Assembly: GCA_020723805.1 (NCBI GenBank)
Contig: DYID01000002.1
Coordinates: forward strand, 124,001-188,000
Length of the DNA: 64,000 bases
Direction: 5' to 3'
From: Anaerolinea sp.
GTDB taxonomy: Bacteria; Chloroflexota; Anaerolineae; Anaerolineales; Villigracilaceae
In this document: one piece after another, positions 21,638 through 28,936 of the stretch
Layout: the number at the start of each line of letters is the position of its first letter
How positions within the stretch are numbered: position 1 is the first letter of the stretch
Notes under the pieces: model-generated
Database searches by the model: none
Told to the model about the DNA's origin: nothing
What the model saw: only the letters and a program-made list of their open reading frames with translations
Translations under genes and position numbers: made by a program

Positions 21638-23749
21638 TTACTTTTGTTTCAGCAATCTTGCCGAATTTCCCATGATGCCAATATCGGGCAGAGATTGCGC
21701 GGCGGCGGCGAGCACGGGCGGGAGAAATCCCATTGCCGCCAGAGATAACCCCACAAGGTTGTAAAGAGTGGTGAACGCCAGGTTCATCTTGACGACATTC
21801 ATGGTGCGTTTGGCAATCTTCAAAACATCAGGGACTAAATTCCAATCTTCGCGCATGAGGGCGATGTGCGCCGCTTCGATGGCGACATCTGTGCCTGCCG
21901 TGCCCATGGCAATGCCCACGTCGGCTTGAGCCAGCGCGGGCGCGTCGTTCACGCCGTCGCCGATCATGACGACCGTGTGCCCCTTTGCCTGATATTCCTT
22001 GACCACATTGATCTTGTGCTCCGGCAGAAGATTGGCGCGGCAGGAGACGCCCAGTTTTTCTGCCAGTGCGGAGGCGGTTCTTTCGTTGTCGCCGGTCAAC
22101 AGTTCAATATGCCGAATGCCAAGCGAGCGAACCTCAGCCAGCGCATTTGGCACTTCGGGACGCAAGGTGTCTGCCGCCGCAAGAATACCCACCAATTCGT
22201 GATTCCGTTCCATGAACAAGAGCGTCTTGCCCTGTGCTTCCAATTCTGCGGCGATGGGTAGCGATGCGGCAGAGGGAACCATGCGCCGGTTGCCGATGCG
22301 AATCGTTTGATTGTTGATGATTGCCTGTACGCCCTGTCCGGGGATGGCTTCGAATTTTTCAGGCTCGACCAGAGCGGCGTTCTCCTCACGCGCAAGAACG
22401 CGCACTGCTTCCGCCAGCGGATGTTCGGAGTAGCGTTCGGCGGATGCGGCGAGACCGAGCAAATCAGTCCGCGATAACTCATTCAACGGAACTACATCCG
22501 TAATTTGCGGCTGACCGAGGGTGAGCGTGCCGGTTTTATCCACCAGCAGGACATCGGCGCGCGCAAGCGATTCAAGATACTTGCCGCCTTTGATGAGCAG
22601 TCCACGTTTGGCGCTGGCGCCCACCGAGGCGAGCATGGCAACCGGCGTTGCCAGCGCAAAGGAGCAGGAGCAGGCAACCAACAGGACGGCGGCGGTGGAT
22701 AATGGATTTCGGGTGAACAGGAAGGTCAGCCCCGCAATCCCAGCGACCACCGGCAGATACCATGCGCTGAATTGATCGGCGATTCGTTGGACATCGGCGC
22801 GGTGCGCTTCCGCCTCCTCCACCATTTTGATCACGCGCCCGAAGGTTGTATCTGCGCCAATCCGTTCCGCGCGGATGCGCAGACTGCCGAGTTTGGCGAT
22901 GGTGGCGGCAAATACATGCGTTCCGCTGGCGGCTTCGACGGGCATGGATTCGCCCGTGATGGCAGATTGATCAATGGTCGCCTGCCCGCTGATGACTTCG
23001 CCGTCCACCGCGATTCGTTCGCCGGGACGCACAATCACCGCCTCGCCTATGCGGACCTCCGAAACGGGCACCTCGACCTCAACCCCCTCGCGCTCCACGC
23101 GGGCGGTTTGCGGGGCGAGGGTGGTCAGTTCCTTCACGGCGCGGCGGGCGGATTCGGTGGTGAAGTTCTCCACGTAATCGCCGATGCGCATGAAGACAAC
23201 CACAAGCGCCGCCGTAACCCATTGACCCACCGCCAGCGCGGCAATAACGCCGACCGTCATCAGAGTATGTGAAATGACCTGTCGGTTCAATGTGGCGCGG
23301 ATGACGTTCCGAAAGACAGGGTAGCCGCCTGCAATGACGAACACAACTCCCAACGGAAAGGGAATCAGGTCATTGAGAAAATCGAACCAGCCCAAGCCTT
23401 CGCCGAAGATGACCACACTCAAAATGATGGCGAACACGCTGATCAGCAAGAGCGTCAATCGGCGGTTGAAATCTTGCGCTGAGCGGGTCGAAGCATCGCC
23501 CATCGAAACAGGATCAACTTTGGGTGAGTCCGAAGCCGGCACGTCATATCCCGCCCCCCGAACGGCGGCGCGGATGGCGAGCATATCCACCTGCGCGGGG
23601 TCGAGTCGCACGACGGCTTTTTCAGCGCCGAGAAAGACATTCACCGATTGCACGCCAGGCAGTTTTTCGATGGCGTGTTGGACGTGCTGAGTGCATTCGG
23701 CGCAGTCCATCCCTTTGATGGGAATTTCGAGGGTTTGTAAATCAGCCAT
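21638..23749 (-). CDS. P1B-type heavy-metal-transporting ATPase with CSC motif
   Basis: A 703-residue metal pump. An N-terminal HMA domain has GMDCAECTQHV near residue 13. The A-domain shows AITGESMPVE near 265, the transmembrane metal-site motif is CSC (ACSCSFALATPVA, near residue 360) instead of the usual CPC, the phosphorylation site DKTGTLT is near 401 and [10 protein letters not shown] near 596. Cadmium/zinc and copper pumps normally carry CPC, so specificity is uncertain. It follows a Met-rich protein, OmpR-type regulator and Met-rich sensor kinase on the same strand, after a 128-base gap containing a family C repeat. Context favours copper or silver, sequence alone does not decide. Confidence 0.88.
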   Translation of the reverse strand: MADLQTLEIPIKGMDCAECTQHVQHAIEKLPGVQSVNVFLGAEKAVVRLDPAQVDMLAIRAAVRGAGYDVPASDSPKVDPVSMGDASTRSAQDFNRRLTLLLISVFAIILSVVIFGEGLGWFDFLNDLIPFPLGVVFVIAGGYPVFRNVIRATLNRQVISHTLMTVGVIAALAVGQWVTAALVVVFMRIGDYVENFTTESARRAVKELTTLAPQTARVEREGVEVEVPVSEVRIGEAVIVRPGERIAVDGEVISGQATIDQSAITGESMPVEAASGTHVFAATIAKLGSLRIRAERIGADTTFGRVIKMVEEAEAHRADVQRIADQFSAWYLPVVAGIAGLTFLFTRNPLSTAAVLLVACSCSFALATPVAMLASVGASAKRGLLIKGGKYLESLARADVLLVDKTGTLTLGQPQITDVVPLNELSRTDLLGLAASAERYSEHPLAEAVRVLAREENAALVEPEKFEAIPGQGVQAIINNQTIRIGNRRMVPSAASLPIAAELEAQGKTLLFMERNHELVGILAAADTLRPEVPNALAEVRSLGIRHIELLTGDNERTASALAEKLGVSCRANLLPEHKINVVKEYQAKGHTVVMIGDGVNDAPALAQADVGIAMGTAGTDVAIEAAHIALMREDWNLVPDVLKIAKRTMNVVKMNLAFTTLYNLVGLSLAAMGFLPPVLAAAAQSLPDIGIMGNSARLLKQK

Positions 23750-23788
23750 TGGGGGAATCCTTTACGCCATAGCGCGAGCAATATTATC

Positions 23789-23856
23789 TGATGTTACGCA
23801 CCGTCCCGAAGGTTTTGGCTGGAAAATAGGTGCAATTTGCGAGAACCTTCGGGACG
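23789..23856. repeat. family C interspersed repeat, full copy
   Basis: Starts TGATGTTACGCACC, contains GTCCCGAAGGTT and, after a GGCTGGAAAATAGG spacer, AACCTTCGGGAC. It is nearly identical to 53941-54007. It lies between the sensor kinase and ATPase genes and may end or attenuate transcription between them. Confidence 0.85.
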
Positions 23857-23877
23857 TTTCGCCCCGAGTTATTATTT

Positions 23878-25008
23878 TTAGATTGGCAGGGTGAAATGAA
23901 ACGTGCTTCCCGTGCCCTCACCGTTCGACTCCACCCAAATTCTCCCTCCCTGCGCTTCGACGAGGGCGCGGGCAATCGTCAAGCCGATGCCGCTCCCGCC
24001 GCCCGCCTGTCGTGAGCGGGATTTGTCCACGCGGTAGAAACGGTCGAAGATGTGGGGGAGATGTTCGGGCGGAATTCCAATGCCTGTATCGCGGACGGAG
24101 ATTTGAATCTCATGGTTGATGCGTTTGGCAGAGATCGAGACTTTGCCGCCTTCCGGCGTATATTGAATTGCATTGCTGACGAGATTGGTCAACACCTGCA
24201 CCGTGCGGTCTTCGTCGGCGAGGAGGGGCGGAAGGTCGGGAGTCAGGTCGAGGTCCAGAGAGATGCGTTTGGATTGGGCGTGAAGCGCGAGTCGCTTGGT
24301 CACGGTCTGCACGAGGGAGGGAACGTCCAAGGGGCGAATATCCAATGGATAAGCGCCCGCTTCGACACGGCTGAGTTCCTGCAAATCATCCACAAGACGA
24401 TTGAGACGCTCCGCCTCAGCGTGAATTTGTTGAAAGGTGTCGTCCTCGGCAGGCAAGACGCCGTCCATCAATCCTTCCATCGAACCTTTGATGGCGGTGA
24501 GCGGCGTGCGCAGTTCATGGCTGACATCGCCGATGAGTCGGCGGCGCATGGTCTCGACTTGATTTAATTTTTCAGCCATCTCATTGAATCGCTGGGCGAG
24601 CTGCGCGAGCTCATCATTGCCTTTCACCTGCACGCGTTCGTCATAACGTCCCGCCGCAATACGTTGGGTAGCGTGCGACATTGCCAGCACAGGCGCGACA
24701 ACGCTTCTGCTGAATAAAAAACTCAATGCAAGCGCCGCTGTCATGGCGGCGAGCGTGGCATACATCAACGCTTCGTTGAAACTGGCGCGGAAGTCGGCAT
24801 ACAGTTGCGGCATCGAAGAGGTTCCGCCCATCATCTCGTTCATCATTTCGCTGCCCATCATTGACCCCATGCCCATCATGTGACGATTGAATGCCGACGG
24901 CAGGATAAACTGACTGGCGATGAACAGAACCGCTATGTCCACAACGATGATGACCAGGTACGAAAAAAATATTTTTGCGCCCAAACGGCTTCGCAAAGAT
25001 GCGTTCAT
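23878..25008 (-). CDS. sensor histidine kinase with Met-rich extracytoplasmic loop
   Basis: A 376-residue membrane kinase: TM1 (FFSYLVIIVVDIAVLFIASQF) near residue 15, an extracytoplasmic loop rich in methionine (HMMGMGSMMGSEMMNEMMGG, residues about 43-62), TM2 near 85, HAMP near 105-155, HisKA with GDVSHELRTPLTA near 163, then N, G1 (RDTGIGIPPEHLPHIFDRF) and G2 (GGGSGIGLTI) boxes. Methionine clusters of this kind bind Cu(I) or Ag(I) in other systems. Its ATG overlaps the regulator stop by four bases. Metal sensing is inferred from the loop and the neighbouring pump. Confidence 0.88.
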   Translation of the reverse strand: MNASLRSRLGAKIFFSYLVIIVVDIAVLFIASQFILPSAFNRHMMGMGSMMGSEMMNEMMGGTSSMPQLYADFRASFNEALMYATLAAMTAALALSFLFSRSVVAPVLAMSHATQRIAAGRYDERVQVKGNDELAQLAQRFNEMAEKLNQVETMRRRLIGDVSHELRTPLTAIKGSMEGLMDGVLPAEDDTFQQIHAEAERLNRLVDDLQELSRVEAGAYPLDIRPLDVPSLVQTVTKRLALHAQSKRISLDLDLTPDLPPLLADEDRTVQVLTNLVSNAIQYTPEGGKVSISAKRINHEIQISVRDTGIGIPPEHLPHIFDRFYRVDKSRSRQAGGGSGIGLTIARALVEAQGGRIWVESNGEGTGSTFHFTLPI

Positions 25009-25688
25009 AATGGTTCGTCCTCGAAACGATAGCCAACGCCGCGCACGGTGGCGATCAAATCGTCGCGTCCAAGTTTTTGCCGCACATGCCCAAGATGCAC
25101 ATCCACTACGCGTATCTCGCCAAAATATTCGCCGCCCCACACCTTTTCGAGCAGTTGTTCGCGCGTCAGGACGCGGCCGTGATTTTCAGCCAGGGCTTTG
25201 AGCAAATCGAATTCGATGGCTGTCAATTCGACGGGCTTTTCATCCACGCTGACTTTGCGTGCGTCCACGTCCATGCGGACGTGCTTGAACGACAGCACGC
25301 TTCTTTCCCCGCCCAAGCCTGCTCCTGTTTCGATGCGCCGCAACGCCGCCTTGACTCTTGCCACCAACTCGCGCGGACTGAACGGCTTGGTCACATAATC
25401 GTCCGCGCCGACGGTGAGCCCGACGATTTTGTCCGTCTCTTCGGTCTTTGCCGTCAACATGATCACGTACACGTCCGATTCACGGCGCAGGCGCGAGAGC
25501 AGTTCGATGCCGTCCATGCCGGGGAGCATGATGTCGAGAATGATCAGGTCCGGCTTGAACGCCCGCGCGGCTTTGAGCCCGGCATTCCCATCCGACGCCG
25601 TGAATACCTCGTATCCTTCGGGCTTGAGATACGCGCTGACCAGTTTGGTAATGGAAGGCTCGTCGTCAATGACCAGGATTTTCGCCAT
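25005..25688 (-). CDS. OmpR-family response regulator
   Basis: A 227-residue DNA-binding regulator. The receiver carries VIDDEPS near residue 6, phospho-acceptor Asp in LIILDIMLPG near 52, the switch Thr in MLTAK and the Lys in VTKPFSPREL near 104. The winged helix (residues about 130-225) contains LTAIEFDLLKALAENHGRVLTREQLL-like elements and ends VRGVGYRFEDEPL. It is encoded immediately before the Met-rich sensor kinase, with a four-base overlap. Two GAAGNNNNNGTAAAG boxes spaced 22 bp upstream of the first gene of the operon are a plausible binding site. Confidence 0.92.
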   Translation of the reverse strand: MAKILVIDDEPSITKLVSAYLKPEGYEVFTASDGNAGLKAARAFKPDLIILDIMLPGMDGIELLSRLRRESDVYVIMLTAKTEETDKIVGLTVGADDYVTKPFSPRELVARVKAALRRIETGAGLGGERSVLSFKHVRMDVDARKVSVDEKPVELTAIEFDLLKALAENHGRVLTREQLLEKVWGGEYFGEIRVVDVHLGHVRQKLGRDDLIATVRGVGYRFEDEPL

Positions 25689-25722
25689 GTTGTGATTTTA
25701 CCTGTAAAGGCATATAAAAAGG

Positions 25723-25759
25723 GTGCGTCGCACCTTTGCGTTTCAGCGGTGCGACGCAC
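25723..25759 (-). other. intercistronic hairpin between Met-rich protein and regulator genes
   Basis: GTGCGTCGCACC (25723-25734) and GGTGCGACGCAC (25748-25759) can form a 12-bp stem with a 13-base loop. It may stabilise the upstream Met-rich message or reduce read-through into the regulatory genes. Confidence 0.6.
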
Positions 25760-25776
25760 TGTATCGAGTGGGGCGA

Positions 25777-26640
25777 TTACTCGTATTCCGCCTCTTCAAT
25801 GAACGTTCCGTGCCAGGTGTGCAGGAAAACCTGTCCGCTGTAACCGTTGACGCTCAACATGCCGATAATCTTGCCGTCCTTCTCGAAATCGAGGGTGTAA
25901 TAACCGTAAAATTGGGTCGGGTGTCCGACGGTTGCGCCTGCAAAGTTCGCATCGAGATACTTTTGGGCGTACTCCATCGCCTGTTCGGGCGTGACGGTCA
26001 TCTCGGCAGTGACATCAGCAGGTGCCGCGCTGTTCCAGCCTTGCATCATACCGCCGCCCATCATGCCGTAGCCGCGTCCACCCACACCTGCACTTGCGCC
26101 AGGTGCAAGTGTCATATACTGGTGGTTGAGTCCGCTGTATTTCAGGTTCCACATCATGTTGGGACCGTGTTCGGGATAGGCAGTCTGCGAAACGGGGTCA
26201 ACGAGCAGTTCGAACGCGCCGATGCCCGTGCTGGCTTCCTTGACGATGACATAACCGCCGTTATCGAAGATCATGACCTCGGCGATTTCCAAGTCGGGGT
26301 TGTTGAGATTTGCCAGGTATTTTTCGGCGGCGGCTTTTGCCTGGTCAATGGTCAAGGTAGGGAGGTTGGCGTTGTTGTAGCCGTAGCCGCCCATCATGCC
26401 GGGTCCGCGACCGTTCATCATTCCGCCGTAGCCGCCCATCATGGCGGGTCCGCGTCCGTTCATCATCCCGCCATAGCCGTATTGCCCGGCAGGAGCATAA
26501 CCATTTACGTTATTCCAGCCGAACATCATCGAAGGACCGAAAAAACTTGCGCGGGCGTACATGCTCCCGGCGAAAAAGACGACTGCCGCTGCTGCGATCA
26601 CTGCAAGGACGATCAGGGTTGTGCTTAGAATTTTGTTCAT
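25777..26640 (-). CDS. secreted or membrane-anchored Met-rich PepSY-like protein
   Basis: A 287-residue protein with one N-terminal hydrophobic segment (ILSTTLIVLAVIAAAAVVFFAG) acting as signal or anchor. Residues about 45-90 are rich in Met, Gly and Tyr, with repeated GYGGMMNGRGPxMMGG units. Two PepSY-like units follow, each with a DQAKAAAEKYL or EQAMEYAQKYL helix and a GYYTLDFEKDG-type strand; a second Met cluster (GYGMMGGGMMQGW) lies between them. Methionine-rich envelope proteins often buffer copper or silver. It is the first gene of the operon with regulator, sensor and P-type ATPase. A broken partial copy lies at 41520-41842. Binding function is inferred. Confidence 0.75.
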   Translation of the reverse strand: MNKILSTTLIVLAVIAAAAVVFFAGSMYARASFFGPSMMFGWNNVNGYAPAGQYGYGGMMNGRGPAMMGGYGGMMNGRGPGMMGGYGYNNANLPTLTIDQAKAAAEKYLANLNNPDLEIAEVMIFDNGGYVIVKEASTGIGAFELLVDPVSQTAYPEHGPNMMWNLKYSGLNHQYMTLAPGASAGVGGRGYGMMGGGMMQGWNSAAPADVTAEMTVTPEQAMEYAQKYLDANFAGATVGHPTQFYGYYTLDFEKDGKIIGMLSVNGYSGQVFLHTWHGTFIEEAEYE

Positions 26641-26703
26641 TTCTGTGGTCTCCTTTCACACGTCTGTGTGTTGTTTTATGACCACAGTTTACTTTTGCAG
26701 ATT

Positions 26704-26740
26704 GAAGGCGTCGTAAAGCGAATTTGAAGATTTGGTAAAG
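26704..26740 (-). promoter_or_regulatory. two direct repeats GAAGNNNNNGTAAAG with 22-bp period
   Basis: GAAGGCGTCGTAAAG (26704-26718) and GAAGATTTGGTAAAG (26726-26740) are spaced by two helical turns, typical of tandem OmpR-family binding. They lie 64-100 bases upstream of the Met-rich gene start. The adjacent regulator gene is the obvious candidate binder. Confidence 0.5.
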
Positions 26741-26768
26741 ATTATTGGCTTATCTGCAAACGATGAAC

Positions 26769-26786
26769 GGACGTTAGAGAACGTCC
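26769..26786. repeat. family E hairpin repeat, minimal copy
   Basis: GGACGTT AGAG AACGTCC, a 7-bp stem, located just after the stop of the 360-residue hypothetical gene. It may serve as its 3' end structure. Confidence 0.7.
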
Positions 26787-26787
26787 T

Positions 26788-27870
26788 CTACTCATCATCC
26801 TCTTCCTCGTCATCCAAAAATTCCATCGGCGGGGTGAAAGGCGGTTCGTTGGGGTCGTAGCGTTTGGGCGTGGAAGGAGGCGGGATGTTGCGCGTCCAGC
26901 GGTGGCGGTCTTTCATGTATGCGATCATTTCCTGATGAAGTTCATCGTCCTCCCCCCAGCGTTCGAGCCGCTGAATGTTCTTCTTGACCCAGTCGGCGGG
27001 CTCGCCGGGTTGACCGTCGTCCTGGTCGAGAAAACTCCAATCCACGATCGCGGCGGCGGGTTTGGGCTGCGCGGGCGGCAAAGCGGACTCGAATAGATTC
27101 GCCAGTTTCTTATCAATCGTGGGGCGGTAGCGCGCGGCTCGTTCCTTTTGATTCTCATTGCGGACGCGCTGTACTTCATCCTTTGTCTTTGGCGCGGAAG
27201 GATCAATGAAATCCATCATGCGGTCATAGCGCGAGCCGTCGCCCGCAGGCGGAATCCACGGGATGCGGTGAGCATTGTCGCGCCACCAGACGACCTCCGC
27301 CAGCAGGCGCCGGGCTTTGTCATCGTTGAAGCGCGAGCATAATTCCCCCAGCGCTTCGGCGGCGTCGGCAAAGAAGCCCAGATCGGCATACTGCCAGCCG
27401 ATCCAATGCAGGGTTGCCTGTGGGTCTTTGGCTTTTTGGACGGCGTCGGCAAAAATCGCCCAGGCGTAATCGGTGCATTCCTCCTCGCCGAGACAATACG
27501 CGCCGAGCAGTTCCATCTTGCCGTCTTCGAGAATCGGGCGCACGTCCTCCGGTCCGCCGCGTTCCATCATGGCTTCGTATTTTCCGTCCCAGCGGCTCAT
27601 GAAGCGAAACGAAAGCGCCAGCCTGCGCCGCTGCTGCCAGGGGCGGTCGTCCCACTCGTCAATGTTTTGCTGAATGGCAACGCGGTTGTCGTAGATGCAC
27701 CACTCGTCGCAAAAGAGTTCGTACACCAGGTCGCTGGCTTCCTGGCAGTCGGGGAACAGCGCCAGCACATCGAAACATAACGCCGCCGCGTCGGCTTGCC
27801 CGCAATACCACTGACCGATGTCACGTGCGCGGGCGAGGGTTTGGTAAACGTAATCGGGGTAGATGGTCAT
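26788..27870 (-). CDS. hypothetical protein, TPR-like helical, acidic tail
   Basis: A 360-residue soluble protein not matched to a family I know. It is largely helical, with TPR-like pairs (YQTLARARDIGQWYCGQADA, AQATLHWIGWQYADLGFFADAAEALGELC), many tryptophans, a Pro-rich stretch near residue 270 and a strongly acidic C-terminus (DDEEEDDE). ATG 27870 is chosen because it overlaps the stop of a 42-codon upstream ORF (TGATG); an in-frame TTG at 27930 would add 20 residues and remove that arrangement. No export signal. The neighbourhood gives no functional hint. Confidence 0.65.
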   Translation of the reverse strand: MTIYPDYVYQTLARARDIGQWYCGQADAAALCFDVLALFPDCQEASDLVYELFCDEWCIYDNRVAIQQNIDEWDDRPWQQRRRLALSFRFMSRWDGKYEAMMERGGPEDVRPILEDGKMELLGAYCLGEEECTDYAWAIFADAVQKAKDPQATLHWIGWQYADLGFFADAAEALGELCSRFNDDKARRLLAEVVWWRDNAHRIPWIPPAGDGSRYDRMMDFIDPSAPKTKDEVQRVRNENQKERAARYRPTIDKKLANLFESALPPAQPKPAAAIVDWSFLDQDDGQPGEPADWVKKNIQRLERWGEDDELHQEMIAYMKDRHRWTRNIPPPSTPKRYDPNEPPFTPPMEFLDDEEEDDE

Positions 27871-27998
27871 CAGAATAAACTCGGTTGCGCGGGCAGGTTC
27901 GAGAATCCTGCGGATCTTTCCTTCAGCCAATCGGGCAGTTTCACAGGCGGTTCATTGAACGGATGCGGGAACGGCAATGCGCCGGGCGTTTGGGTCAT
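27870..27998 (-). CDS. small ORF translationally coupled to the downstream hypothetical gene
   Basis: ATG 27998 opens a 42-residue frame (MTQTPGALPFPHPFNEPPVK, then LPDWLKERSAGF to the end) that stops in TGATG, sharing its stop with the ATG of the 360-residue gene. AGGT lies about 10 bases upstream. The peptide is Pro-rich with an amphipathic LPDWLKE segment. The precise coupling and absence of a better upstream start for the partner support reality, but length leaves doubt. Confidence 0.45.
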   Translation of the reverse strand: MTQTPGALPFPHPFNEPPVKLPDWLKERSAGFSNLPAQPSLF

Positions 27999-28107
27999 CG
28001 CAATTTTACCTGTAAACCCCTTCAATTCTCATCTCCGACTTTGGGCGGAGGTTTGTTTTCTCGCATTGTCCGATGTCGTGGAATGACGGATAGTGCATCC
28101 TACCGAT

Positions 28108-28196
28108 ATGATTTCCTTGGCATTGCCGATGACCAGACCGCTGTCCGCGAGGGATTGGGGATGCGGTTGGCGCTCGAAGCCGATTACCAGAAATAA
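28108..28196 (+). pseudogene. remnant of a response-regulator receiver start
   Basis: ATGATTTC, CATTGCCGATGACCAG and CGCTGTCCGCGA correspond almost base for base to the start of the receiver gene at 42057. A one-base deletion after codon 3 shifts the frame and homology fades after about 85 bases. The non-coding sequence ahead (CTCCGACTTTGGGCGGAGG hairpin, CATTGTCCGATG, GGAATGACGGAT) also matches the region before 42057, showing a block duplication. Confidence 0.7.
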
Positions 28197-28313
28197 TTCA
28201 AAACCTGTAATGGGAGGCAAGTTTCCGAATCGAGAAAATTTCCGCCGCAGGGCGATCCTTCCCTCGCTCTTTCCGGCCGGAGGACTAATCCGGCTGGAAA
28301 CAGGAGCAGTTGG

Positions 28314-28384
28314 AAAATCGCTCTTTTTTCATACCGCGATGAGAGCAGGCAGGATTGAAAAACACTCCGCCTGCATGCTACGCT
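28314..28384 (+). promoter_or_regulatory. promoter of the first exoprotein unit with conserved upstream box
   Basis: AAAATCGCTCTTTTTTCATACC begins at 28314. TTGAAA (28355-28360) and TACGCT (28379-28384, preceded by TGC) are 18 bp apart. The same elements with identical spacing occur at 37105-37175 before the second exoprotein. The box may bind a dedicated regulator. Confidence 0.7.
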
Positions 28385-28424
28385 TCGTTTCAGAATAACG
28401 ATTCAAATAGAGAAACGAACAGAG

Positions 28425-28808
28425 ATGGAGAAACGGATCCTAATCGTTGTTTTGGGAAACTCCTTGCTGATGGATAGCGTGGCAAGTAATTTACGGGATG
28501 AACTGGCGTTAACCGTTATGCGGAAGGAGATTTCTTGCATAAACAGCAGGGAACGCTTGAAAGCCATCCAGCCTGATTTGATTATTTTCGAGCTGGATGC
28601 TCCGCGCCCGTGCACCATCTTGTCTCTGCTCAGCGAACAGCCATCTGTTCGTTTAATTGGAATTGACACAAATTGCAGTCGTGTTGTCGAAATTGTGAGC
28701 GCTCTCCATTTCATTGAAAGCCTGACGGAGTTCAACCAACTGATACAGCTCAATTTGACACAAAAGAAGGAGGCGGAAGAAGATGGGAAAAGTCGTGGTG
28801 AAGCGTGA
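28425..28808 (+). CDS. small pseudo-receiver-like protein
   Basis: A 127-residue cytoplasmic protein with the layout of a receiver domain: strand LIVVLGNSLLMD, helix, and LIIFELDAPRP near residue 52, where the phospho-acceptor Asp of a normal receiver is replaced by Glu. The acidic pair after strand 1 is absent (VLGN). No output domain. By eye it is less GC-rich than surrounding genes. It is the first gene after the conserved promoter, 128 bases ahead of the large secreted protein gene, and has no counterpart in the second unit. A phosphorylation-independent regulatory role is possible. Confidence 0.6.
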   Translation: MEKRILIVVLGNSLLMDSVASNLRDELALTVMRKEISCINSRERLKAIQPDLIIFELDAPRPCTILSLLSEQPSVRLIGIDTNCSRVVEIVSALHFIESLTEFNQLIQLNLTQKKEAEEDGKSRGEA

Positions 28809-28936
28809 AGATGAAATCCCACTTTCCCCTGGCTTGTCGAAGATCGTATCCACTCATCAGGACCGTCAACCATTCGTTTTCTTCCTCGGCAAGCCTTGAT
28901 CTGGAAGGTCCTGAAATCACGAATAGGAGAAATAAC

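Noticed and set aside
27880-27930. GGTTCGAGAATCC string resembling a tRNA T-arm
   Set aside because: Loop size is wrong and no acceptor, D or anticodon arms can be formed around it.
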